This document shows, in pieces, positions 7,092-14,529 of a DNA stretch of 14,862 bases. Under the pieces are notes generated by a model. The model did no database searches. It saw only the letters and a list, made by a program, of their open reading frames with translations, and was not told where the DNA came from. Position numbers and translations under genes: made by a program. The number at the start of each line of letters is the position of its first letter. The stretch's first letter is position 1. Origin of the DNA: Gammaproteobacteria bacterium (GTDB taxonomy: Bacteria > Pseudomonadota > Gammaproteobacteria > Xanthomonadales > Xanthomonadaceae); contig JAUIJO010000051.1 in NCBI GenBank assembly GCA_030431185.1, positions 1 to 14,862 of the forward strand, given 5' to 3'.

Positions 7092-7411
7092 CGGGTGTCT
7101 CCGTTGGGAAGGGGGGGCAGGACGCGCGCCCACCCCCACGTGCAGGGGCGAACACGCGCCGAGGGTACAACCACGGAAGTTAAGGCGGCATTCGCGAAGC
7201 GCGTGGCACGCGACCACGACGGCCTACTGACGGCGTGGTCGGCGTGGTCCCGCCCGGGAGGCGGTCACGCGCCGCCTGGCCGGGCCTGCATCCCGTGCGG
7301 CCCAGGCCTTCCGTGCCAGCATCGCGCCGCGCGTGTGGAGCCGCCGGGGCCGGAACCGCCATCAAGTGCCGGCTGCCTGCCACGGCATCGCTCCCGCGCG
7401 TGCTTTCCAGA
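7092..7411. other. Intergenic region between two minus-strand genes
   Basis: About 320 bp with no reading frame I can support. Short frames on both strands are Arg/Pro/Ala-rich, as random GC-rich sequence gives. It should hold the promoter of the lipoprotein gene and the 3' end of the three-repeat protein transcript. An imperfect hairpin (GGCC-GGGCC at 7278-7286 with GGCCC-A-GGCC at 7299-7308) is the best terminator candidate, but it has a bulge and no T-run. Confidence 0.4.
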
Positions 7412-8101
7412 TCAATGGTCGCGGCGGTACTCAAGCACGGCCAGGGAGGCATTGGCGCGCTCGCCCGTGGTGCAGTCCGGCAGCCAGGTCAGGATGCCGC
7501 CCTTGTCGTTGAAATAGACCGTGCAGGTCCCGGAGACCGTGGCCTGGTACTTGCCGTTCCGCAACTGGAGGACGGGGATTCCGTACGTATAGCCCGAGCG
7601 ATGCTCCTTCTCCAGGCCCTGCTCCCTGCGATAGGACGCCATCGCATCATCCGCCTCCCGTGTGTCCGAGCGTGAGCAATGGTCGTTGCTGTCGTCCCGG
7701 CGGCCGTCCCGACCGTAATACACGATGCACGAGGCGCCGACGAGGACGTGGCTACGCCCGTGCTGGTCCATGACGACCTCGGGAGGTCCGTAGTGGCCAC
7801 CGTCATCGTGGCCGAAGCCGCCCGGAGGCGCCTCGCTACCGGGGTACCCCTCCATTCCCTGCTCGCGGCGGTAGGAGGCGACGCCCGTATCCGCCCGCCC
7901 CAGCTGGTCGCGGCTGCAGTTCGGGTTGCTTTCCTTTCGCCGGCCCGATGCGTCGTAATAGACAACGCAGTTGTTCGTGGAGAAGGTCGCTTCGATCTCG
8001 CCATTGCTCCCGGCGAAAATCTGCGGCGCTTGCTGGGCCAATGCAGGGGATGCCGCGAATGCAGCAAGAAGGCAAACGCGTGCCAGGGTGTTCTTGGACA
8101 T
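7412..8101 (-). CDS. Exported three-repeat cysteine protein of unknown function
   Basis: A 229-residue protein with a Sec signal peptide (cleavage likely after PALA, residue 22). The mature part is three copies of a roughly 48-51-residue unit (about 34-84, 114-164, 182-229). Each has the order Cys-x-Val-Tyr-(Tyr/Phe), then Gly, then Cys, then Tyr-Arg-Arg. The cysteine pairs are 45/62, 125/142 and 193/210, each exactly 17 apart. The YRR begins at 77, 157 and 225, each exactly 15 after the second cysteine. Units 1 and 2 share ASYRREQG; the third is more diverged. A Gly/His/Pro-rich linker joins units 1 and 2. GAGGAG precedes the ATG at 8101. Probably three disulfide-closed small domains. I do not recognise a named family. 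Confidence 0.85.
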   Translation of the reverse strand: MSKNTLARVCLLAAFAASPALAQQAPQIFAGSNGEIEATFSTNNCVVYYDASGRRKESNPNCSRDQLGRADTGVASYRREQGMEGYPGSEAPPGGFGHDDGGHYGPPEVVMDQHGRSHVLVGASCIVYYGRDGRRDDSNDHCSRSDTREADDAMASYRREQGLEKEHRSGYTYGIPVLQLRNGKYQATVSGTCTVYFNDKGGILTWLPDCTTGERANASLAVLEYRRDH

Positions 8102-8521
8102 GGGGAAGTACTCCTCGCTCTTCAATCGGTCGGGGGACATCGTGGGTGGCGCGGCCGTTCGGGCGCGCTTGACCCTCGTCAAGGATCGTCGAGCAGGTTC
8201 CGCCTGCCCGGTGCATCCCCGGGAGCCCCGCGCCCGGGGACAGGGGCATCGAAACCAGTCGGAAGGCGGATCATGCCGTCCTCGAAGCGCGGCCGGGGCC
8301 CCGATCCGGCGGGCATGCAACACGGGCCCTGGACGGGACGCCGGGGATTCCGCGGGAATGTCGTCATCGTCTGGGCAGGCATCCTCAACCCCCGGGAAGA
8401 CACGTCAAGCGGCACAGGTGCTGGAGAGACTCTATCCTGCGCCCTTCCATATTGTCATCATCCACCAGGACCCTTCACCGCGGAGAGGCCCCTGCTTCGC
8501 GGCGATTCGCCGGAGGTTCGC
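8102..8521. other. Divergent intergenic region
   Basis: A 420-bp gene-free stretch between the three-repeat protein (minus) and the CPBP protein (plus), so it should hold both promoters. The one clear element is the dyad at 8168-8183. A TATCCT hexamer at 8433-8438 could be a -10 for the plus-strand gene but has no good -35. Short frames within it look like chance frames in GC-rich DNA. Confidence 0.4.
8168..8183. promoter_or_regulatory. Palindromic site CTTGAC-N4-GTCAAG
   Basis: CTTGAC (8168-8173) and GTCAAG (8178-8183) form a perfect 6-bp dyad around CCTC. The spacing and half-sites are those of FNR/CRP-family boxes (TTGAT-N4-ATCAA) with T to C changes on both sides. It lies 67-82 bases upstream of the minus-strand start at 8101. 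No good -10 lies at the class I or class II distance in either direction, so the regulator is uncertain. Confidence 0.35.
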
Positions 8522-9262
8522 ATGAACGAAGGATTGGAAAAACCCGATTACCCGTTCTATCGCGGGAAGCCCGTCGCGTTGGGTGGGGCGCAATGGCTCG
8601 TGCCGCTGGCAGGCGTGGCGTTGGCGACGGGGATACTGATGCGCCCCCCGGCCATCTTCTCGACGGGGTACTTGCAGGTCGCGCCTTCGCTGTTGCTCGT
8701 GTTCCTGCCGCTGGCCGGGTTGGCCCTGGTGGCGGGCCGGCACTGGACGGCTCTATTCCACAAGGTCCGCCTCGCGGACGTGGGCTGGATGTTCGCCTTC
8801 GCACTGTTGAACTACGTGATCGCGATCCTTCTGGGTTTCGCCGTCATCGCATTCGCGGACACGCAGGTCAACCCCGCGATATCCGGGATGGCAGGAGCGG
8901 GCGGCGCCGTCCAGGTGCTCTTCTTCGCCACCTCCATCCCACAATTGATCGGGGAGGAACTGGTCTCGATCATTCCCTTCCTGGCGATACTGAGTGTCCT
9001 GACGCGCAACACGTCGGTGTCGAGACGATCCGCGGTGGTCATCGCGTGGCTCGTCACCGCGGTCTGGTTCGCCGCGATCCACCTGCCCACCTACAACTGG
9101 AACGTCCTCCAGTGCCTGCTGCTCATAGGCGTGGCGCGACTGGTGCTGACCCTGGCCTATATCAAGACCAGGAACCTCTGGGTGTCCGCCGGGGCCCACA
9201 TCATCAACGACTGGATGACATTCGGGTTGGCGATCGTGGGGGCGGCCGTGTCCACGGGGTGA
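8522..9262 (+). CDS. CPBP-type intramembrane protease homologue (CAAX/Abi family)
   Basis: A 246-residue membrane protein with about eight hydrophobic segments (roughly 23-41, 53-72, 87-111, 127-143, 148-162, 170-190, 196-213 and 222-243). Three motifs of the CPBP glutamic intramembrane endopeptidase family appear in order. These are GEE (Glu145, Glu146), Phe183-x-x-x-His187 (FAAIH) and His226-x-x-Asn229 (HIIND). The first motif is usually EExxxR; here it is EELVSI, so the Arg is absent. GGAGG lies six bases before the ATG at 8522; the much longer upstream frame has no support. Known bacterial members include bacteriocin self-immunity and prenyl-CAAX-like proteases, but no bacteriocin gene is adjacent, so the substrate is unknown. 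Confidence 0.85.
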   Translation: MNEGLEKPDYPFYRGKPVALGGAQWLVPLAGVALATGILMRPPAIFSTGYLQVAPSLLLVFLPLAGLALVAGRHWTALFHKVRLADVGWMFAFALLNYVIAILLGFAVIAFADTQVNPAISGMAGAGGAVQVLFFATSIPQLIGEELVSIIPFLAILSVLTRNTSVSRRSAVVIAWLVTAVWFAAIHLPTYNWNVLQCLLLIGVARLVLTLAYIKTRNLWVSAGAHIINDWMTFGLAIVGAAVSTG

Positions 9263-9370
9263 GCCTTCGGCAGGTCACGCCTGCTCGTGCGCGAGCCGCG
9301 GACCCTGGCGACGCCCGCATGCCGGGTCTGTGCCGGGGCGGGTTAGACCTCCCGCCGCCCAAGGGCGACA

Positions 9371-10449
<1,079 letters not shown>

Positions 10450-10453
<4 letters not shown>

Positions 10454-11361
10454 TCACCCGCGACGCCGGCGCGTTCCTCGATGCCGCCCGTCGCTGCGAT
10501 GCCGACTTCGGACCGCCCACCGCGCGTGCCGCCTTCCTCGTGGCCCCTGAAGGATTCCGGCGCGCCGGGCAGTCGGCCACCGACAATGCCTACATGGCGG
10601 CTGCGGAGGCGTTCGAGCCGGAGCGCGCGCTGGCCCAGCACCGTGCATTGCACCATGCGCTGTCGACGTGCGTTCCCACCCTCTGTTTCCCTGGCGATCC
10701 GGCAACCCCGGACGGGGTGTTCCCCAACAATGCCTTCGCCAGCACCGCCGGGCGCTTCGTCGTCGGCCGCATGCGCCACCCGGTCCGCCAGCGCGAAACG
10801 CAGCGCGCCGACATCCGCGGCTTCTTCACCGGCACCCTGGGGTATGCACTTCACGACCTGTCGGGGCAGCCCCATCCCTGCGAACTGACCGGCTCGCTGG
10901 TGATCGACCGGGCGCGCGGGCTGGGCTATTGCGGCCTGTCGGAGCGTTGCGACGAGTCGGGCGCCCGCCTGATGCACGAGGCCTTCGGCCTGCGCGCGAC
11001 CCTGATGTTCGACCTCGCGCCCGGCGAGTACCACGCGAACGTGGTGCTGGGCGTACTCGCCGGCCGCTGCGTGCTGCTATGCGGGGACGGCTTCGCCGAC
11101 GCCGCCGTGGCCGACGCGATCGCCGCCGTCTACGCGCCGCACGCCCTGCGCCTGTCCGGGGGCGAACGGTTGGCTTTCGTCGCCAACTGCATCGCCCTGG
11201 ATGCCGGTGCCGTATGGATGAGCGGGGGTGCCGCGCGTGCGCTCGCGCCGGTCCATCGCCGGGCCCTCGCATCGGCGGGATTCGAGGTGCAATCGGTCGA
11301 GCTGGACACCATCGAAGCGGCCGGCGGGTCGCTGCGGTGTTGCGTGGGCGAAATTTTCTGA
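10450..11361 (+). CDS. Guanidino-group-modifying hydrolase, CtlX/arginine deiminase-related
   Basis: A 303-residue protein of the amidinotransferase/arginine deiminase superfamily, likely hydrolysing a guanidino or ureido group (arginine, methylarginine or citrulline). Superfamily features are TDNAYM (44-49), PDGVFPNNAF (87-96), ELTGSLVIDR (145-154), the catalytic-histidine segment YHANVVLGVLAG (His195), and the nucleophile segment GGSLRC with Cys297, six residues from the C-terminus. The overall plan recalls the CtlX citrulline ureidase-type group. Translation starts at GTG 10450, which overlaps the dusA stop in GTGA, so the two genes are translationally coupled. Substrate is not determinable from sequence; the usual W after NN is replaced by Ala-Phe. 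Confidence 0.83.
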
Positions 11362-11415
11362 GCGGACTCAATCACTTGTCTTTCACGCTGGCATGGCCCC
11401 CCACTTGCCTTGAAC

Positions 11416-11434
11416 CTGAATGCGTGGCTGAATG
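11416..11434 (+). promoter_or_regulatory. Direct repeat CTGAATG-N5-CTGAATG upstream of the PepSY-phoPQ genes
   Basis: Two perfect CTGAATG heptamers (11416-11422 and 11428-11434) are separated by five bases, a 12-bp period. An inverted copy CATTCAG lies at 11479-11485, with further TTCA motifs at 11458 and 11469. Direct repeats with a 5-bp gap are the usual layout of OmpR/PhoB-family binding sites (the enterobacterial PhoP box has an 11-bp period), so autoregulation by the PhoP at 12052 is a reasonable guess. The core promoter hexamers are not clear. Confidence 0.35.
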
Positions 11435-11569
11435 GGCCCCGTGCCCCACCGGAAAAGTTCAGACCGGATTCACTGCCTCATTCAGAGAATGCCCCTGCAG
11501 CCCAACGCCCGCAGCCCCTTCTTCCCCCGCCACGTCCGCGGGGGCCTGCGAGGCTCGTCCCGGAGTCGC

Positions 11570-11974
11570 ATGACCAAGTTTTCCGCCGCCGCGTTCCCCT
11601 CCCGCATCGCCGCGCTCAGCCTGCTTGCCGCCTCCCTGGCGACGATGGGCGGTGCATCGGCCCAGGGTGCGGACGATGGTCGTCCGCACCCGCCCCGCAA
11701 CCCGCAGCAGCAGGCCCCGCAACCGCGTGCGCATGCGCGCGGCAGCGACCAGCGCGCATTGAGCGAGGCCGTCCGCCGCGTGGAGCGCCGCACCGGTGGA
11801 CAGGTGTTGAGCGCCGAGCGGGTGCCGTTCGACGGGCGCGACGTCAACCGGATCAAAGTGGTGGACTCCCGCGGCCGCGTGCGTGTCTACATGGACGACC
11901 CGACCTCCGCGCGTCCGATGCGTGGCCAGCCCGTGCCCCAGCGCGAGCGGCGTACACGCGGCGACGACGACTGA
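11570..11974 (+). CDS. Exported PepSY-like protein upstream of phoPQ
   Basis: A 134-residue protein with a signal peptide (hydrophobic ALSLLAASLATMGGASA, cleavage likely after ASA). A Pro/Gln/Arg-rich stretch follows, then a small PepSY-like domain: SEAVRRVERRTGGQVLSAER followed by DVNRIKVVDSRGRVRVYMDDP. PepSY domains are short periplasmic modules that often accompany sensor kinases or peptidases. I start at the ATG 11570, where the signal peptide begins; an upstream in-frame ATG at 11432 would place 46 unlikely residues before it. The phoP start is 77 bp downstream in the same direction. A role as accessory ligand or brake for the PhoQ sensor is inference from position. Confidence 0.8.
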   Translation: MTKFSAAAFPSRIAALSLLAASLATMGGASAQGADDGRPHPPRNPQQQAPQPRAHARGSDQRALSEAVRRVERRTGGQVLSAERVPFDGRDVNRIKVVDSRGRVRVYMDDPTSARPMRGQPVPQRERRTRGDDD

Positions 11975-12026
11975 AGCTCCAAGGTGTACGTATCGGCGGC
12001 GCCTGAATGGCGCGGCCTTCCCTCCC

Positions 12027-12051
12027 CGGAGTTCCCCCGAACGGAGTTCCC
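12027..12051 (+). repeat. Duplicated CGGAGTTCCC at the phoP ribosome-binding site
   Basis: The 10-mer CGGAGTTCCC occurs at 12027-12036 and again at 12042-12051, immediately before the phoP ATG, with five bases (CCGAA) between. Each copy contains a GGAG Shine-Dalgarno core; the second is at usable distance from the ATG. Confidence 0.7.
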
Positions 12052-12735
12052 ATGCGAATTTTGCTTGTAGAAGACGAAGCCCCCCTGCGCGAGACCCTGG
12101 CCGCACGCCTGAAGCGTGAAGGCTATGCGGTCGATGCGGCGCAGGATGGCGAAGAAGGCCTGTACATGGGCCGCGAGGTGCCGTTCGACCTCGGTATCAT
12201 CGACCTGGGCCTGCCCAAGATGTCGGGCATGGAGCTGATCAAGGCCCTGCGCGAGGAGGGCAAGAAGTTCCCGGTGCTGATCCTGACCGCACGCTCGAGC
12301 TGGCAGGACAAGGTCGAGGGCCTGAAGCAGGGCGCCGACGACTACCTGGTCAAGCCCTTCCACGTCGAGGAGCTGCTGGCGCGCATCAATGCGCTGGTGC
12401 GCCGCGCGGCGGGCTGGAGCAAGCCGACCCTGGAATGCGGGCCGGTCATGCTCGACCTGGCGGCGCAGACCGTCAGCGTCGAGGGCCAGAACGTCGACCT
12501 CACCAGCTACGAATACAAGGTGCTCGAGTACCTGATGATGCACGCCGGCGAGCTGGTCTCGAAGGCCGACCTGACCGAGCACATCTACCAGCAGGACTTC
12601 GACCGCGACTCGAACGTGCTCGAAGTCTTCATCGGCCGGCTGCGCAAGAAGCTCGACCCGGAAGGCGCGCTCAAGCCGATCGAGACCGTGCGCGGTCGCG
12701 GCTACCGCTTCGCGATCCCACGCAGCGGCGACTGA
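12052..12735 (+). CDS. phoP: Response regulator PhoP (OmpR/PhoB family)
   Basis: A 227-residue two-component response regulator. The receiver domain (about 1-115) has acidic residues Glu7 and Asp8, phospho-acceptor Asp51 (IIDLGLP), Thr79 (ILTA) and Lys101 (VKPF). The C-terminal winged helix (about 126-223) carries LTSYEYKVLEYL, the recognition-helix region SNVLEVFIGRLRKKL and the wing RGRGYRF. The sequence is close to the Xanthomonas PhoP as I remember it, over its whole length. GGAG precedes the ATG. The PepSY-like gene lies upstream and phoQ downstream. In Xanthomonas this system responds to low magnesium/calcium and affects virulence and outer-membrane remodelling; that is carried over from the family, not shown here. 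Confidence 0.95.
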   Translation: MRILLVEDEAPLRETLAARLKREGYAVDAAQDGEEGLYMGREVPFDLGIIDLGLPKMSGMELIKALREEGKKFPVLILTARSSWQDKVEGLKQGADDYLVKPFHVEELLARINALVRRAAGWSKPTLECGPVMLDLAAQTVSVEGQNVDLTSYEYKVLEYLMMHAGELVSKADLTEHIYQQDFDRDSNVLEVFIGRLRKKLDPEGALKPIETVRGRGYRFAIPRSGD

Positions 12736-12760
12736 CCGGCGTCGCGGTCGATGCCGCGCC

Positions 12761-12804
12761 GGGACGCTCGCGTCCCCTGCCGCCCCGTCCTTCCGGCGGG
12801 GCGG
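12761..12804 (+). terminator. Two tandem hairpins between phoP and phoQ
   Basis: GGGACG (12761-12766) pairs with CGTCCC (12771-12776) around CTCG. Three bases later CCGCCCCG (12780-12787) pairs with CGGGGCGG (12797-12804) around a nine-base loop, followed by TTTCGT. The second has the form of a weak intrinsic terminator and may attenuate transcription into phoQ. Confidence 0.5.
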
Positions 12805-12914
12805 TTTCGTGTCCGGCGCTTGAACCCCGGTCGAAGCGGTCCGTGCGGCCGGCCTGAAGTCGTGCAAGGATTGCCGATGTCATCCACCACCCGCGGCCTC
12901 GTCGCGATGCGTCC

Positions 12915-14312
12915 ATGAGCTGGGGCCAGCCCCGTTCCCTGCAGGCACGACAGTTGCTGGCGGCCAGTCTCGGCCTGCTGGCCTTCCTCGCGCTGGCCGG
13001 CTATGCGCTGGACCGGGCCTTCATCGAGACCGCGGAAAGCAACCTGCACCAGCGCCTGAAGAGTTACGCACTGGCGTACACCGGGCAGGGCGAGTTCGCG
13101 CGCAATGGCGAGTACATCCCGCCCTACGACGCCGTCGATCCGCGTTTCGACCGGCCCGGCAGTGGCCTGTATGCCGAAATTGTCATGGCCGATTCGCAGC
13201 ATTGGGACTCGGCGTCCGCCGTCGGCCCGGAGCTGCCGCCGGGGACCATGCTGCCGCCCGGGCAGGAGCGCTTCGAGGGTCCGCTGACGATCACGGAGCT
13301 GGACGGTACCCGGGGGGAGGCCTACCGCTACGGGTACGGCGTGGTGCACGACACCGGCGAAACCGAGGACGGCCTGCCGTACACGATCTACATCCTCGAG
13401 AACACGACCCAGCTCAGTCGCCAGGTCGCGGTGTTCCGCGAGGCGCTTTGGCGCTACCTGGGCGGTGCCGGCCTGATCCTGCTGCTGCTGCAGGGCCTGA
13501 TCCTGCGCTGGAGCCTGCGCCCGATGCGGCGGGTGATCGACGAGCTCAAGCGCGTGCAGCGCGGGCTGCTGTCGCGCATGAGCGGACGCCACCCGCGCGA
13601 ACTCGAGCCCCTGACCGAAAGCATCAACGCCTTCATCGAGAGCGAGCGCGAGAACCTCGATCGCCAGCGCAACACCATGGCCGACCTCGCCCACAGCCTG
13701 AAGACGCCGCTGGCCGTCCTGCGCGCGCGCAGCGGCGACGACGTGCCGGTCGAGGAGCTGCGCGAGGAGGTCGACGTGCAGGTCCGGCGCATGACCGACC
13801 TGGTGTCCTACCAGTTGGGCCGCGCCGCGCGCTCGGGCCATGCGCTGTTCGCCGCGCCGGTCGAGATCGAGCCCTACGCGGACCAGATCGTGCGCAGCCT
13901 GGAGAAGATCTACGCGGGCAAGGGCGTGCTGTGCGAGTTCGAGATCGAACCGGGCATCGCCTTCCACGGTGAGCCGGGTGACCTGCAGGAAGTGCTGGGC
14001 AACCTGCTCGAGAATGCCTTCAAGTGGGCACGTACGCGCGTGCTGCTCAGCATCAAGCCCGGCGAGGCCGCCGCCGGACGCCGGCCCGGCCTGCTGTTGT
14101 CGGTGGAAGACGACGGACCGGGAATCCCCGAGGCACAGGTCGCCAGCCTCTTGCAGCGCGGCGTGCGTGGAGACGAGCGCGTGCAGGGCCATGGCATCGG
14201 GCTGGCCACCGTGCAGGATGTCGTGCGCAGTTATCGCGGCTCGCTGGAGGTCGCCCGCTCGCAGGAGCTCGGTGGCGCCTCCTTCGAGGTGCGTTTCCCG
14301 CCGGGATTGTAG
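12915..14312 (+). CDS. phoQ: Sensor histidine kinase PhoQ
   Basis: A 465-residue inner-membrane sensor kinase, partner of PhoP. TM1 is about residues 13-31, a periplasmic sensor of about 145 residues follows, and TM2 is about 181-199. A HAMP-like linker runs from about 200 to 250. The dimerisation helix carries MADLAHSLKTPLAVLRA with phospho-acceptor His260. The ATPase domain has the N box NLLENAFKW (Asn367), the G1 box VEDDGPGIP (398-405) and the G2 box GHGIGLATV (425-433). The periplasmic part contains acidic clusters (ETEDG, DAVDPRFD) that could bind divalent cations. The ATG at 12915 has no strong ribosome-binding site. It lies 179 bp after the phoP stop, unusually far for such a pair. 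Confidence 0.93.
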   Translation: MSWGQPRSLQARQLLAASLGLLAFLALAGYALDRAFIETAESNLHQRLKSYALAYTGQGEFARNGEYIPPYDAVDPRFDRPGSGLYAEIVMADSQHWDSASAVGPELPPGTMLPPGQERFEGPLTITELDGTRGEAYRYGYGVVHDTGETEDGLPYTIYILENTTQLSRQVAVFREALWRYLGGAGLILLLLQGLILRWSLRPMRRVIDELKRVQRGLLSRMSGRHPRELEPLTESINAFIESERENLDRQRNTMADLAHSLKTPLAVLRARSGDDVPVEELREEVDVQVRRMTDLVSYQLGRAARSGHALFAAPVEIEPYADQIVRSLEKIYAGKGVLCEFEIEPGIAFHGEPGDLQEVLGNLLENAFKWARTRVLLSIKPGEAAAGRRPGLLLSVEDDGPGIPEAQVASLLQRGVRGDERVQGHGIGLATVQDVVRSYRGSLEVARSQELGGASFEVRFPPGL

Positions 14313-14420
14313 GGTGGGAATTGTGAATCGTGATTGGTGATCGGATCGCGGATCGGGGATGCCCGCTTCGAAGGATGTGTTGGGCGGAGCAAAAGCCATC
14401 GCGTGGAACGGGCGCGGGGT

Positions 14421-14449
14421 GATGGGTTTTGCCTTCGGCGCTACCCATC
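14421..14449. repeat. REP-like hairpin
   Basis: GATGGGT (14421-14427) pairs with ACCCATC (14443-14449). An inner GCC (14431-14433) and GGC (14437-14439) pair around TTC, leaving an internal loop of TTT against GCT. CTACGG follows. Elements reading as a flipped GTAGGATGGGT...ACCCATC are familiar to me from Xanthomonadaceae intergenic regions. It could also end phoQ or mtfA transcription. Confidence 0.6.
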
Positions 14450-14462
14450 CTACGGTTCCCCC

Positions 14463-14495
14463 GAATCACGAATCACGAATCACGAATCACGAATC
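14463..14495. repeat. Tandem repeat (GAATCAC), 4.7 copies
   Basis: Four exact copies of the heptamer GAATCAC (14463-14490) plus a partial GAATC. The perfect identity suggests recent slippage expansion or contraction. Confidence 0.95.
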
Positions 14496-14522
14496 CCCAT
14501 TCCCCATTCCCCATTCCCCATT
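14495..14522. repeat. Tandem repeat (CCCCATT), 4 copies
   Basis: Four exact copies of CCCCATT directly follow the GAATCAC array, with the same 7-bp period but a different sequence. The array ends eight bases from the mtfA stop codon. Confidence 0.95.
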
Positions 14523-14529
14523 CCCGCTC

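Larger units (their letters stand above)
14313..14529. repeat. Foldback element of 7-bp tandem repeats around a REP-like hairpin
   Basis: The whole interval between phoQ and mtfA is repeat-like. The left arm (14323-14357) is five degenerate 7-mers: GTGAATC, GTGATTG, GTGATCG, GATCGCG, GATCGGG. The right arm has four exact GAATCAC units, the reverse complement of GTGATTC, then four CCCCATT units. The arms are therefore inverted relative to each other. Between them is a hairpin with stem GATGGGT/ACCCATC. This resembles the short non-coding repeats scattered between genes in Xanthomonadaceae. There is no coding content. Confidence 0.7.

Noticed and set aside
7180..7452. Possible 90-residue minus-strand gene downstream of the three-repeat protein
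   Set aside because: It overlaps the real gene's 3' end in another frame, has no ribosome-binding site I can see, and is Arg/Pro-rich as chance frames are.
7679..8521. Long N-terminal extension of the CPBP protein frame
   Set aside because: It runs antisense through the three-repeat protein gene, and GGAGG at the proper distance marks the ATG at 8522.
9337..9356. GGCGGG...CCCGCC hairpin after the CPBP gene
   Set aside because: Only six base pairs, an eight-base loop and no T-run; too weak to call a terminator in DNA this GC-rich.
12702..14399. A 565-residue minus-strand frame
   Set aside because: It lies antisense to phoQ, which has all kinase boxes. The frame has no recognisable domain and is dominated by Arg, Gln, Ala and His.
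14463..14522. Possible CRISPR array
   Set aside because: The repeat units are only 7 bp and contiguous with no spacers, so this is a simple tandem repeat.
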